Part shown: positions 7,385 through 14,400 of the stretch, one piece after another
Layout of the letters: each line of letters opens with the position of its first letter
How positions within the stretch are numbered: position 1 is the stretch's first letter
Source of the DNA: Nocardia sp.
Lineage (GTDB): Bacteria > Actinomycetota > Actinomycetes > Mycobacteriales > Mycobacteriaceae
Length of the DNA: 14,400 bases
Direction of reading: 5' to 3'
Assembly: GCA_013361595.1 (NCBI GenBank)
Contig: JABFXT010000712.1
Coordinates: 1-14,400 of the forward strand
Position numbers and translations under genes: made by a program
Notes under the pieces: generated by a model
Database searches by the model: none
Seen by the model: the letters and a program-made list of their open reading frames with translations, nothing else
Told to the model about the DNA's origin: nothing

Positions 7385-8122
7385 CTACCTGCCGCCCTGG
7401 CTCGCGACGGCGGCAGCACCGGCGGCCGCGGCCTCCGGGTCGAGATACTCCCGGGGGCGCACCGGACGCAACTCGTCGTCCAATTCGTACCGCAGCGGAA
7501 TCCCGGTGGGGATGTTCAGCCCGGCGATATCGTCGTCGGAGATCCCGTCCAGATGTTTGACCAGGGCACGCAGCGAATTACCGTGGGCCGCGACCAGCAC
7601 CGTCCGGCCCCCGCGCAGTTCCTGCGAAATGGTCGATTCCCAGTAGGGGATCATCCGGTTCACCACGTCGAGCAGGCATTCGGTCCGCGGAACCTCGATA
7701 CCGGCATACCGCGGATCGCCTTCCTGGCTGTACTCGTCGTCGAGTTCGATCGGGGGCGGCGGCGTGTCATAGCTGCGCCGCCAGAGCATGAACTGTTCCT
7801 CGCCGTACTCGTCCCGGATCTGGGCCTTGTTCTTCCCCTGCAACGCGCCGTAGTGGCGTTCGTTGAGGCGCCAGTCCCGCACCACCGGAATCCAGTGCCG
7901 GTCGGCGGCGTCCAGCGCGATATTCGCCGTGGAGATCGCCCGGCGCAGCAGCGAGGTGTAGACGATATCGGGCAGGATGCCGTGTTCGGCCAGCAGTTCA
8001 CCGGCTCGTTTACCCTCGGCGACGCCCTTGTCGGTGAGATGTACGTCCACCCAGCCGGTGAACAGGTTCAGGGCGTTCCATTCGCTCTCGCCGTGGCGCA
8101 GCAAAACGAGGGTGTTCGTCAT
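7385..8122 (-). CDS. gpmA: 2,3-bisphosphoglycerate-dependent phosphoglycerate mutase
   Basis: A 245-residue cytoplasmic glycolytic enzyme interconverting 3- and 2-phosphoglycerate through a phosphohistidine. Visible residues: H10 in [10 protein letters not shown] (phospho-acceptor), R60 in SLLRRAI, E88 in [11 protein letters not shown] (proton donor), H180 in [11 protein letters not shown], and [13 protein letters not shown] near the C-terminus. The protein is nearly collinear with M. tuberculosis Gpm1, including the Ala-rich tail [15 protein letters not shown]. The ATG at 8122 is chosen over ATG 8131 because AGGA (8134-8131) sits eight bases before it. The gene is 68 bp downstream of the ROK kinase, so read-through from it is possible. 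In M. tuberculosis gpm1 directly precedes senX3; here the secreted hydrolase gene intervenes. Confidence 0.96.
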   Translation of the reverse strand: MTNTLVLLRHGESEWNALNLFTGWVDVHLTDKGVAEGKRAGELLAEHGILPDIVYTSLLRRAISTANIALDAADRHWIPVVRDWRLNERHYGALQGKNKAQIRDEYGEEQFMLWRRSYDTPPPPIELDDEYSQEGDPRYAGIEVPRTECLLDVVNRMIPYWESTISQELRGGRTVLVAAHGNSLRALVKHLDGISDDDIAGLNIPTGIPLRYELDDELRPVRPREYLDPEAAAAGAAAVASQGGR

Positions 8123-8190
8123 GCGGGCCATCCTGCCATGGCGCGATACCGGGTCCGCGCGCCCCCGGGGCCCGCTCCGGCCACCATCGG

Positions 8191-9087
8191 CTACGGCTCC
8201 CCGGACAATCCGGCCGCGAGGATCGCCGCACCGTGCAGCGTCGCGCCTTCGGCGAGGCGCGAGGGTTCCACCCGGAGCTCACGGATGAAACCCAGTCCCG
8301 CGTGCCGGGCAGCGGCCGCCCGCAACGGCGCCCACAGGGGTTCGCCGGAGTCGGCGAAGCCACCGCCGACCACGACCGTGTCCACATCGAGCAACGCGGC
8401 CGCGGAGCCGAAAGCGGTACCCAGTGCGGTACCGGCGCGGGCCAGCGCGGCCAGCGCGATCGCGTCGCCGGCCCGGGCATCGCGCGCGAGTTCCGCGCCC
8501 GTAGCTCCGGCCCAGCCCTGGGACCGCGCCCAGCGCGCGGACGATATACCGCTCGCCACCGCTACCAGGCACCCGAAACCGCCACAGGCACAGGGCACGT
8601 CCCAGCCGGGCACCACGATATGACCGATATGACCGGCATTGCCGGTGCGTCCTGTCGATACCCGGCCGTCCACCAGAATGCCGCCACCGATCCCGGACGA
8701 AACCGTCACCGCCAGCCCGTTCCGTAGCCCGCGCAGCGCACCCGCCCGGTGTTCTGCCAACGCCAGGCACGCCCCGTCCAGGGCGAACCGCACCACGGCG
8801 CCGGGAAAGAGCGCTTCGACCGCCGACACGATCGCGAAACCGTCACGCCACTGCGGAATATTGAGCGCGCGGGTGATACCGGCCGGAACGTCCACCGGAC
8901 CCGCCGATCCGATCCCGACCGCGGTCACCGCCGCCCCGTCCGCCACCGACCCCAGCAGTGCCCGGCACACCTCCCACACATCGTGGTCCGGGACCGGAAC
9001 CCGCCGGACCGCACTCGGCCGGCCCCCGGTATCCACCAATCCGGCGGCGAACTTCGTCGCCCCGATATCCAGTGCCAGAACCGCCAC
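8191..9087 (-). CDS. ROK-family sugar kinase with divergent active-site residues
   Basis: A 298-residue ASKHA-fold kinase of the ROK (glucokinase/N-acyl-hexosamine kinase) family, no helix-turn-helix, hence an enzyme rather than a repressor. From GTG 9087 (GGGAGG four bases upstream): [14 protein letters not shown] (4-17, phosphate loop), GIGSAGPVD (58-66), catalytic D104 in [24 protein letters not shown] (130-141), GNAGHIGH (149-156), zinc motif CACGGFGC (C166, C168, C173 with H156), and [12 protein letters not shown]. Odd points: the usual Asn before the catalytic Asp is L103, the usual Glu of AGEIGH is H153, and the Glu after GCL is Val. Sugar specificity is therefore unclear. The frame is open upstream to 9138, but that region holds an inverted repeat and promoter-like sequence. 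gpm1 follows 68 bp downstream. Confidence 0.88.
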   Translation of the reverse strand: MAVLALDIGATKFAAGLVDTGGRPSAVRRVPVPDHDVWEVCRALLGSVADGAAVTAVGIGSAGPVDVPAGITRALNIPQWRDGFAIVSAVEALFPGAVVRFALDGACLALAEHRAGALRGLRNGLAVTVSSGIGGGILVDGRVSTGRTGNAGHIGHIVVPGWDVPCACGGFGCLVAVASGISSARWARSQGWAGATGAELARDARAGDAIALAALARAGTALGTAFGSAAALLDVDTVVVGGGFADSGEPLWAPLRAAAARHAGLGFIRELRVEPSRLAEGATLHGAAILAAGLSGEP

Positions 9088-9118
9088 CGCACCTCCCGAA
9101 GTCCCGATCCGCAGAATC

Positions 9119-9141
9119 CGATTGTGACCCATCCACAATCG
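9119..9141 (-). promoter_or_regulatory. 8-bp inverted repeat upstream of the ROK kinase, probable operator
   Basis: CGATTGTG (9119-9126), seven-base spacer, CACAATCG (9134-9141): perfect arms, 31 bp before GTG 9087. On the minus strand the second arm supplies CACAAT (9124-9119), a fair -10 with GTGGCA 17 bp upstream, so a repressor bound here would block the promoter. A terminator for the upstream PPOX gene is the alternative, but no T-run follows. Confidence 0.45.
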
Positions 9142-9181
9142 AGTGCCACGCCGTCACACCTTCGGAGGCGGCTGGTTCCGG

Positions 9182-9604
9182 TCAAGCGGCCCAGGGTCCG
9201 ATTCCGCCGACCTTGTCGATCCGGATCCGGGTGAGCAGGCCGGGCGGTGCGTCCGGCGGCGGGAAGTCCGCACCGGGACTCGCGAGGGTTTTCGCCAGCT
9301 CCGCCAACAATTCCGGCGCCCCGCCCTCGACAATGCGCGCGGTCCCGGTGACCGACAGATACGGCCGCATGATCTCGCCCTTCTCCGCGGCCAGGATGGT
9401 GACCGCGACCCGGGAATCGCGGCGCACGTTACGGACCTTGCGGTATTCACCGAGGTGCGCGGTCACCAGCTCGTCACCGTCGGGTCCCTCCCGCAGCGCT
9501 ACCCACACCACGCTGACCTGAGGACTTCCATCCGAATTGAGGGTGACCAGCGTGGCATCGGCACCGGCGCCGATGAATGCGCGTGCGGCATCGTCGAGTT
9601 TCAT
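9182..9604 (-). CDS. Pyridoxamine-5'-phosphate-oxidase-like (PPOX / F420-dependent class) protein
   Basis: A 140-residue split beta-barrel flavin-fold protein. The N-terminal DATLVTLNSDGSPQVSVVWVAL (16-37), EYRKVRNVRRDSRVAVTIL (about 53-71) and the mid-protein RPYLSVTGTARIVEGG (about 80-95) are the standard blocks of small PPOX-class proteins (TIGR03618-like), many of which in actinobacteria bind F420 or FMN and reduce activated double bonds. There is no signal peptide. The ATG at 9604 is preceded by a purine-rich AGAAGAGAG. It lies 75 bp downstream of the class IV aminotransferase on the same strand, so it may belong to that unit. Cofactor choice (F420, FMN or haem) cannot be decided from the sequence by eye. 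Confidence 0.85.
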   Translation of the reverse strand: MKLDDAARAFIGAGADATLVTLNSDGSPQVSVVWVALREGPDGDELVTAHLGEYRKVRNVRRDSRVAVTILAAEKGEIMRPYLSVTGTARIVEGGAPELLAELAKTLASPGADFPPPDAPPGLLTRIRIDKVGGIGPWAA

Positions 9605-9679
9605 GCTCTCTTCTACCTGTCGCGCGGCCCGTTCATTCCCGGCGACCGCCTCGATCGTCCCTGGTTTCCGCTCCCGTGT

Positions 9680-10477
9680 TCACGGCGCGACGAGCGGCTC
9701 CTGCGCGTGGGCCCGGCGCAGCAGTTCGGCGAATTCGGGGGCCGGGGGCAGAGCGGCCGCTCCGATCCGGTGCACTGGTACGGCGGGGGTCCACGAGTTC
9801 ATGACGACCGCACCCGCGAGACCGGGCAGATCCGGTACCGCGATCTCCTCCGTTCGCTGGGATACACCGAGCCGGTCCAGCTGCCTGCGCACCATGCGCA
9901 TCATCGTCCCCGGCAACGCCTCGGCCCGGGGCCACACCACCGAATCACCGTCCCAGAACGCCAGATTCCAGATGGACGCCTCACTGAACCGGCCCGCGCG
10001 GTCGACGAATGCCGCGTCGTCGAACCCCTGCTGAACGGCCCGGCGCAGGTAATAGGTCTTGCCCACTTCACCGACGTGTTTCACCCCCGCGAGCGGCCGC
10101 TCGTACTCCACCACGGCCAAGGCGAGGGGACCGGACGGGCCCGACGCGGGCGGACCGGTCCGGACCAGGACCGAGAGATCGGCGTCGGCCGCCACGAATT
10201 CACCCGGCCGCGAGAACACGGTGGCGGTGAGCGAGACGTCGCCCGGGCTCGCGGCCAGCCCGGCCCGCAGGAAGTCGCGCATCCGGTCGTCGGGCAGCGC
10301 CCGGCCGAAGAGCTCCGCGGAAGCCTCGCGCAGCCGGTTCAGATGCAGATCCAAGCCACGGATCCGGCCGCCGCGCACTTGCGCGGCGGTGAAATGGGCG
10401 TAGCCGGCGAAGGCCAGCGGGGCCAGTTCCGCGGCCGACGCGGCGCGGCCGTCGAGCTGGGCGGTATGGACTGTCAC
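9680..10477 (-). CDS. Class IV aminotransferase (branched-chain aminotransferase / aminodeoxychorismate lyase fold)
   Basis: A 265-residue PLP enzyme. The start is GTG 10477, whose GTGA overlaps the stop of the aldo/keto reductase gene; AGGAG lies five to six bases upstream. The frame is open much farther upstream but that part is antisense-frame noise over the reductase. Family marks: LHLNRL (H45/R48), Schiff-base K133 in LAGVKHVGEVGKTYYLRRA, E166 and N171 in RFSEASIWNLAF (equivalent of the ttEgsxsN motif that contacts the pyridine nitrogen and phosphate), and LPGTMMRMV. These separate it from the D-amino acid transaminase subgroup only weakly, so activity could be lyase (4-amino-4-deoxychorismate) or transaminase. 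It is co-translated with the reductase, probably controlled by the divergent MerR regulator. Confidence 0.85.
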   Translation of the reverse strand: MTVHTAQLDGRAASAAELAPLAFAGYAHFTAAQVRGGRIRGLDLHLNRLREASAELFGRALPDDRMRDFLRAGLAASPGDVSLTATVFSRPGEFVAADADLSVLVRTGPPASGPSGPLALAVVEYERPLAGVKHVGEVGKTYYLRRAVQQGFDDAAFVDRAGRFSEASIWNLAFWDGDSVVWPRAEALPGTMMRMVRRQLDRLGVSQRTEEIAVPDLPGLAGAVVMNSWTPAVPVHRIGAAALPPAPEFAELLRRAHAQEPLVAP

Positions 10478-11355
10478 AGCGTCTCCTGGTGCGCGAGCAG
10501 GGAATCGAGTGTGGTGATCTCGTCGGCGGTCAGCTCTGTGGCGGCCGCCGCCAGGTTGTCCCGCAGATGTGCGGGATCGGTGGTGCCGGGGATCGCCAGG
10601 ACGTGATCGCCGCGGTGCAGCAGCCAGGACAAGGCGAGGCGGGTGGTCGAGATTCCGTGGGCAGCGGCGATCGCGGCCACCCGCGGATCGTCGCCGGCCG
10701 GGCCGAGAGTCAGCGGGAAGAAGGCGACGAAAGCGATACCCGCGGCGCGGGTGAGCTCGACGATATCGTCGTGGGTGCGGTCGCCGATGCTGTAGTTGTT
10801 CTGGACCGCGCTGATCGGGGCGAGGGCACGCGCCTGCGCGAGTTGCGCCGCGTCGACACCGGACACCCCGATCGCGCCGACCATTCCGAGCTGCCGGGCC
10901 TCGTCGAGGACCCCGAGTTGATCGGCCAGCGGTACCGTCGGATCGATCCGGTGCAGATAGAGCAGATCGATCCGGTCGGTGCGTAGTCGCCGCAGGCTCA
11001 GTTCCAGCTGCTGCCGCAGGTATTCCGGCCGGCCCACCGGCACCCACTCGTGCGGGGAGGGCCGGGTGTTACCGATCTTGGTCGCGATCACCACTTCCGA
11101 CCTGACCGGGGCGAGCGCTTCGGCCAGCAACTCCTCGCCCGCACCGAACGCGTAGGCGTCGGCGGTGTCGAACATATCGACCCCCGCCGCGGCGGCGCCG
11201 CGCAGAAAGTCGATCAGCTCGTGCCGGTCGGTGGGTGGCGCCCAGATGGGCGCGCTGAGGCCGGCACGCTGATCCGGACGATCCGCCATACGCATGGTGC
11301 CGAGGCCGATACGGCGTACCCGGGACCCGCTGTCGAGAAGAAAATCGCTTCGCAT
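10474..11355 (-). CDS. Aldo/keto reductase
   Basis: A 293-residue NADPH-dependent oxidoreductase with TIM-barrel fold. The full catalytic tetrad is present: D63 and Y68 in MFDTADAYAFG, K93 in IATKIG, H135 in LLYLHRID. Cofactor-binding elements toward the C-terminus include LSWLLHRGDHVLAIPGTTDPAHL. The ATG at 11355 is chosen over the upstream in-frame GTG 11376, because that GTG lies inside the MerR operator and because the -10 element ends six bases before ATG 11355, implying a leaderless transcript (the GGAGG just ahead of this ATG is too close, 1 base). It overlaps the class IV aminotransferase by 4 bp downstream. Substrate unknown; the MerR control suggests response to an electrophile or drug-like carbonyl compound. 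Confidence 0.92.
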   Translation of the reverse strand: MRSDFLLDSGSRVRRIGLGTMRMADRPDQRAGLSAPIWAPPTDRHELIDFLRGAAAAGVDMFDTADAYAFGAGEELLAEALAPVRSEVVIATKIGNTRPSPHEWVPVGRPEYLRQQLELSLRRLRTDRIDLLYLHRIDPTVPLADQLGVLDEARQLGMVGAIGVSGVDAAQLAQARALAPISAVQNNYSIGDRTHDDIVELTRAAGIAFVAFFPLTLGPAGDDPRVAAIAAAHGISTTRLALSWLLHRGDHVLAIPGTTDPAHLRDNLAAAATELTADEITTLDSLLAHQETL

Positions 11356-11361
11356 GCCTCC

Positions 11362-11392
11362 ACCGTCCACATTCACACGGTGTGAAGGTCAA
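11362..11392 (-). promoter_or_regulatory. MerR-type promoter and operator controlling the aldo/keto reductase
   Basis: Minus strand: -35 TTGACC (11392-11387), then a 19-bp spacer (11386-11368) holding the perfect dyad TTCACAC-C-GTGTGAA (11386-11372), then a poor -10 GACGGT (11367-11362) six bases before ATG 11355. A stretched 19-bp spacer with a dyad between the elements is the signature of MerR-activated promoters, where the regulator twists DNA to align the hexamers. The merR gene starts 59 bp away on the other strand. Confidence 0.75.
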
Positions 11393-11450
11393 GCGCCGGA
11401 ATCAGCGCGGCCCTGACACGGTTGTTCCATCCGAGCGAACAGGAGACACC

Positions 11451-11798
11451 ATGCGGATCGGCGAACTCGCGACGGCGACCGGCACCAGCCAGCGATTGCT
11501 GCGGTACTACGAGGAGCGCGGGCTGTTGACGCCCGAACGCACCACGAACGGGTACCGCCGCTATCCCGAGGCGGCGGTCGGTCATGTCACCCGTATCCGC
11601 CGCCTGCTCGCCGCCGGACTACCGATCCGCGTGATCAACGAGATAATCGACTGCGCCTGCGACGGTGCCGATTACGTCGAGCCCTGCATGGAACCCACCC
11701 TGCGTGCCGAACTCACCGCGCTCGACGGCAGACTCGACGACCTACAGCACCGGCGCGAAGAACTGCTCGGCCTCATCGAGCGCGTCGGTTCGCGCTGA
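11451..11798 (+). CDS. MerR-family transcriptional regulator
   Basis: A compact 115-residue regulator from ATG 11451 (AGGAGA at 11441-11446). The winged helix-turn-helix fills residues 1-75: MRIGELATATGTSQRLLRYY, EERGLLTPERTTNGYRRYP, then the helix containing IRRLLAAGLPIRVINEIID. A dimerising coiled coil runs from about 84 to 112 (LRAELTALDGRLDDLQHRREELLGLI). C68, C70 and C79 in the linker (DCACDGADYVEPC) could sense metal or thiol-reactive agents, though a similar Cys-x-Cys/Pro-Cys pattern is common in MerR proteins of unknown ligand. It is divergent from the aldo/keto reductase, whose promoter has the matching operator, so it is probably an activator of that operon and maybe of itself. Confidence 0.9.
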   Translation: MRIGELATATGTSQRLLRYYEERGLLTPERTTNGYRRYPEAAVGHVTRIRRLLAAGLPIRVINEIIDCACDGADYVEPCMEPTLRAELTALDGRLDDLQHRREELLGLIERVGSR

Positions 11799-11807
11799 GC
11801 GTCCGGC

Positions 11808-11823
11808 CCCCGGGCCCCCGGGG
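11808..11823. terminator. GC-rich hairpin between convergent merR and YbjN genes
   Basis: CCCCGGG (11808-11814) and CCCGGGG (11817-11823) can pair around a two-base centre (shorter stem with larger loop in practice) in the 25-bp gap between the merR stop (11798) and the YbjN stop (11824). No T-tract follows on either strand. Likely a shared transcription end, but strength is uncertain. Confidence 0.35.
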
Positions 11824-12327
11824 TCAGTTCGGAGCGTCGGAGTCGACCAGATGCTCGAAGGCCCGCAGGTTCTGCAACGATTCCCCCCGCGAAACCCGCC
11901 ACTTCCATTCCTTACGAATGGATTCGGCGAACCCGAGTTCGAGCAATGTGTTGAAGTCCCCGTCCACCGCCTCGAGGATCTGCCCGAAGATCCGGTCCAG
12001 TTCCTCCGCGGTGACGGCGTGATTGGCGGCGCGGCCGACCAGGTAGATATCGCCCAGTTTGTCGATCGTGTACGCCACGCCGTAGAGGCGCCGGTTACGC
12101 CGCAGCAGATATTTGTAGACGCCTTCGAAATTCTCGTCCGGTTTGCGGCAGACGAACGATTCGAAACGCACTCCGTGCGCACCCAGCGTCAGCATTACGT
12201 TGGTCTTCAGTTTGCGCTCACCCGGTAGCACCGCGACGAATACATCGTCGCCGGGGTGGGTGTACTCGATCTCGCGGTCCCGCAGTGTTTCCTCGACGAC
12301 CCGCGCGGTGGCCGATGCCTCACTCAT
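11824..12327 (-). CDS. YbjN-domain protein, Rv0487 type
   Basis: A soluble 167-residue protein of the YbjN/type III secretion chaperone-like fold, the partner of mshA in M. tuberculosis (Rv0487). Recognisable parts are [66 protein letters not shown] and the C-terminal helix [20 protein letters not shown]. There is no signal peptide or membrane segment. Start ATG 12327 overlaps the mshA stop in an ATGA and has GGGAG seven bases upstream; ATG 12354 would overlap mshA by 31 bp with no better ribosome site. Stable coupling to mshA suggests a role linked to MshA (for instance stability or assembly), but this is only guilt by association; no activity is established by the sequence. Confidence 0.88.
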   Translation of the reverse strand: MSEASATARVVEETLRDREIEYTHPGDDVFVAVLPGERKLKTNVMLTLGAHGVRFESFVCRKPDENFEGVYKYLLRRNRRLYGVAYTIDKLGDIYLVGRAANHAVTAEELDRIFGQILEAVDGDFNTLLELGFAESIRKEWKWRVSRGESLQNLRAFEHLVDSDAPN

Positions 12328-13664
12328 CTGCGCACTCCCGTCCGGCGCCGCCACAGCGCCCGCGATCTGGCCTGGCTCTCGCCGAGGATAGCCGGACCGC
12401 GGCCGTAGCCGGTCAACGCGGCGGTATAGCTGTGCAGCAGTTTCTCGGCGGTATGCGCCCAGGAGAAGTCCGCCGCGTGCGTCACCGCCTGCGTACCCAG
12501 CGCGCGCAGCCGCCGCGGATCGTCGAGCAGGTATTCCAGCGCACCGGCCCAGTCCGGGGTGCGGTGCCCGGCGACCAGCAGTCCACTGTGCTCGTGGCGT
12601 ACCGCGGTGCCCAGTCCGCCGACCGCGGCCGCCAGTACCGGTGTCCCGCTCGCCTGCGCTTCCAGCGCGACCAGCCCGAAGGATTCGTTGTAGCTCGGAA
12701 CCGCGACCAGATCGGCGGCCCGGTACACCTGGACCAGCCGGTCAGGGGGCTGCGGCGGCAGGAACGTGACGTGGTCGGCGATGCCGAGTTCGGCGGCCAG
12801 TTCGATCAGCGCGTCCGGCCGCTCCAGACCGGTGCCCGACGGACCGCCGACGATCAACGCGCGCAATGGACGCCCCGGCCGCCGCCGGAGGGCCTCGGCG
12901 ACCGCGCGAACCAGGACATCGGGTGCTTTCAACGGCTGGATCCGGCCGACGAACGCGACGACCTCTTCATGCGCCGCCAGCCCGAGCTCGGCGCGCGCCG
13001 CCGCCCGGTCGCCCGGGCGGTACTGCGTGAGATCCGCGCCCGGCGGCACGATATCGACCCGATCGGGCAGGGCTCCGTACAACTCCACCAGATCCCGCGC
13101 TTCCCGCGCGGTGTTGGCGGTGAGGCGATCGGCTTCGGCGATGACCTGCTTCTCCCCGATCTCCCGGGACACCGGTTCCGGGGAGTCCCCCTCGGCCAGG
13201 GCGGCGTTCTTCACCGCCGCCAGGGTGTGCGCGGTGTGCACCAGCGGCACCCGCCAGCGATCACGGGCGAGCCAGCCCACCTGCCCGGACAGCCAGTAGT
13301 GCGAATGCACCAGGTCGTAGTGGCCGGGTAGCTGCCGGGCCTCCTGACGCAGCACCTCGGCGGTGAACGGGCACAGCTGGGTCGGCAGATCGTGTTTGTC
13401 CAGGCCCTCGAAGGGCCCGGCCACCACATTGCGCACCAGCACCCCGGGCGCGGCCTCCTGTACCGGAGGCAGATCGGACGAGGTGGCCCGGGTGAAGATC
13501 TCGACCTCGGTACCCCGCTGGGCCAGTTGGAGGGCGGTCTGCAGGACGAAGACGTTCATCCCACCCGCATCGCCCGTACCGGGCTGTGCCAGTGGTGAGG
13601 TGTGCACCGTCAGTACGGCGATACGGTTCGGCCGTCGGTCCGGGCGTTGACTCACGATGTCCAT
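12324..13664 (-). CDS. mshA: D-inositol-3-phosphate N-acetylglucosaminyltransferase MshA (mycothiol synthesis)
   Basis: A 446-residue GT4 glycosyltransferase that joins GlcNAc from UDP-GlcNAc to 1D-myo-inositol 3-phosphate, the first step to mycothiol. Domains: N-terminal Rossmann with [19 protein letters not shown] (21-39, glycine loop that binds substrate phosphate), [38 protein letters not shown] and [19 protein letters not shown], then C-terminal Rossmann with [22 protein letters not shown] and the EX7E motif E327/E335 in [14 protein letters not shown]. These are diagnostic of MshA. The N-terminus is shorter than that of M. tuberculosis, which has about 45 extra residues. The start is not firm: ATG 13664 has no Shine-Dalgarno at normal distance, and GTG 13655 is an in-frame alternative. 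It overlaps the YbjN gene by 4 bp. Confidence 0.96.
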   Translation of the reverse strand: MDIVSQRPDRRPNRIAVLTVHTSPLAQPGTGDAGGMNVFVLQTALQLAQRGTEVEIFTRATSSDLPPVQEAAPGVLVRNVVAGPFEGLDKHDLPTQLCPFTAEVLRQEARQLPGHYDLVHSHYWLSGQVGWLARDRWRVPLVHTAHTLAAVKNAALAEGDSPEPVSREIGEKQVIAEADRLTANTAREARDLVELYGALPDRVDIVPPGADLTQYRPGDRAAARAELGLAAHEEVVAFVGRIQPLKAPDVLVRAVAEALRRRPGRPLRALIVGGPSGTGLERPDALIELAAELGIADHVTFLPPQPPDRLVQVYRAADLVAVPSYNESFGLVALEAQASGTPVLAAAVGGLGTAVRHEHSGLLVAGHRTPDWAGALEYLLDDPRRLRALGTQAVTHAADFSWAHTAEKLLHSYTAALTGYGRGPAILGESQARSRALWRRRTGVRR

Positions 13665-13665
13665 A

Positions 13666-13678
13666 TTGCACGGTGCAA
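13666..13678 (-). promoter_or_regulatory. Perfect 13-bp palindrome touching the mshA start
   Basis: TTGCAC-G-GTGCAA, 6-bp arms around one base, ending two bases short of the mshA ATG at 13664. TetR-like repressors often use such short dyads. A weak CAATAT -10 (minus, 13668-13663) partly overlaps it and would serve the alternative GTG 13655 as a leaderless start. The regulator is not identified. Confidence 0.4.
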
Positions 13679-13707
13679 CGCGGCAGCCCGGCCCCTCCTT
13701 CCCCGGT

Positions 13708-13723
13708 CGTGAAAGTGATCACA
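13708..13723. promoter_or_regulatory. Candidate CRP/GlxR-type binding site upstream of mshA
   Basis: CGTGA-AAGTGA-TCACA matches the TGTGA-N6-TCACA consensus of CRP-family regulators (Rv3676 and GlxR in actinobacteria) at 9 of 10 arm positions. It sits 44-59 bp upstream of mshA and in the intergenic region after the alpha/beta hydrolase stop, so mshA is the obvious target. Prediction only. Confidence 0.4.
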
Positions 13724-13819
13724 CCGCGCCGATTCGTCCCGCTCGCCGGGCACCGGCGTGCAGCCGCGGATCTCGGCCACAGAGCCGGACAGAACGGCGA
13801 AAGAGCTCGTCACGGACAA

Positions 13820-14400
13820 TCAGGACTTCGCGTCGCATTCCGCCGCGAATTCCCGGACCTCGCGAACGAAGCGCGCCGGATCCTCGATGAACAGCCCGTG
13901 CTGCGCACCCTCCCAGACGACGGCCCGGCCCAGCGGAGCAGCATCGGCGATGTAGCGGCCGTCGGCCACCGGCACCACCGGATCCGCCGAACCGTGCAGG
14001 ACGAGCACCGGAACATCGAGCCCGCGCAGGGTCGCGGTGTTGTCCACCTTGCGATAGAACAGCGCCTTGCGGACGAACGGCGGCGTCGCCAGGCTCGCGC
14101 CGAACAACCGCTGCGCGTCCGGGCCCTTGTCCGCGCCCGGACCCGTATTGGCGTTCCCGAACACGGAGAAACCGCGCACCGCCCGCCCCGCGCTCTCCTC
14201 GAACACACCGGGAATCGCCCGCTGCATCGATTCCCCCACCTCGGCGCCCGGCACCCCTTTGCCGATATTGGCCATCGACCCGGTGTAGACGACACCGGCG
14301 ACCGCGCCCGTACTGTACTCGGTGAGATAGTCGCTGATCACGATCCCGCCGTAGGACCACCCCAGCAGCAGCGCGTCCGCTTCGATCGACTCGGCGGCCA
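13820..14400 (-). CDS. Alpha/beta hydrolase, C-terminal part (runs off the right edge)
   Basis: The frame is open to the window edge, giving 192 residues including the nucleophile elbow LLLGWSYGGIVISDYL close to the right edge; the N-terminal strands and start lie outside. The triad is complete: Ser in GWSYGG, Asp in VLVLHGSADPVVPV, His in GAQHGLFIEDPARF. A lid region lies between the Ser and the Asp. This is the pattern of small esterases, haloperoxidases and similar hydrolases, so no substrate can be named. It ends about 155 bp upstream of mshA on the same strand. A GTG at 14341 in this frame is internal, not the start. The C-terminus ends AAECDAKS. Confidence 0.85.
   Translation of the reverse strand, partial: AAESIEADALLLGWSYGGIVISDYLTEYSTGAVAGVVYTGSMANIGKGVPGAEVGESMQRAIPGVFEESAGRAVRGFSVFGNANTGPGADKGPDAQRLFGASLATPPFVRKALFYRKVDNTATLRGLDVPVLVLHGSADPVVPVADGRYIADAAPLGRAVVWEGAQHGLFIEDPARFVREVREFAAECDAKS

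Noticed and set aside
8161..8171. GCCCCCGGGGC palindrome between the ROK kinase and gpm1 as a terminator
   Set aside because: It leaves only about four base pairs once a loop is allowed and no T-run follows; common by chance at this GC content.
11356..11376. GTG 11376 as the start of the aldo/keto reductase
   Set aside because: It falls inside the dyad of the MerR-type promoter, upstream of the predicted transcription start.
1..14400. CRISPR array, tRNA, rRNA, insertion sequence, phage or defence system
   Set aside because: No spaced repeats, no cloverleaf-like sequence noticed, and no transposase, integrase, nuclease or toxin-antitoxin motifs in any credible coding frame. By-eye tRNA detection is limited, so a covariance search would be decisive.

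Overview
The window is high-GC actinobacterial chromosome, most likely Nocardia or a close Mycobacteriales relative. The evidence is conserved neighbourhoods I recognise from Mycobacterium tuberculosis: Rv0497-like / ppx1 (Rv0496) / Rv0495c-like; regX3-senX3; gpm1; and mshA-Rv0487-like. mshA implies mycothiol, as expected for this group. Lineage is judged from remembered family sequences, not from a search. I see no rRNA, tRNA, CRISPR array, insertion sequence, prophage or integration site. The longest gap between genes is about 250 bases.

Layout. (1) 1-1587, minus: a conserved Rv0497-type protein (running off the left edge) whose start overlaps the stop of a Ppx/GppA phosphatase. (2) 1653-2933, plus: a cysteine-rich Rv0495c-type protein and a small secreted protein, divergent from ppx across a 65-bp gap where both sides look leaderless. 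(3) 2943-4864, minus: senX3-regX3, the phosphate-responsive two-component system, with 4-bp overlap. Its end meets the small secreted gene at a perfect hairpin containing both stop codons. (4) 5084-7135, minus: a secreted CocE/S15-type hydrolase sitting between gpm1 and senX3, which are adjacent in M. tuberculosis. (5) 7385-9087, minus: gpm1 with a good intrinsic terminator, preceded by a divergent ROK-family kinase. (6) 9182-11355, minus: a PPOX/F420-type flavin-fold protein, a class IV aminotransferase and an aldo/keto reductase. The last two overlap by 4 bp and are divergent from a small MerR regulator, with a textbook MerR-type promoter (19-bp spacer with dyad) between. (7) 11824-13664, minus: mshA and a YbjN-fold protein, overlapping by 4 bp. 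(8) 13820-14400, minus: the C-terminal part of an alpha/beta hydrolase running off the right edge.

How they work together. senX3-regX3 and ppx both belong to phosphate and polyphosphate metabolism. gpm1 is glycolytic, mshA starts mycothiol synthesis, and the MerR/AKR/aminotransferase cluster looks like a small inducible metabolic or detoxification unit. Most of the window is ordinary core genome. I do not see a convincing new biological system. The points worth follow-up are regulatory (MerR promoter, paired dyads ahead of the hydrolase, ROK and mshA genes, 11-bp repeats ahead of senX3), the altered ROK active site, and the inserted gene block.
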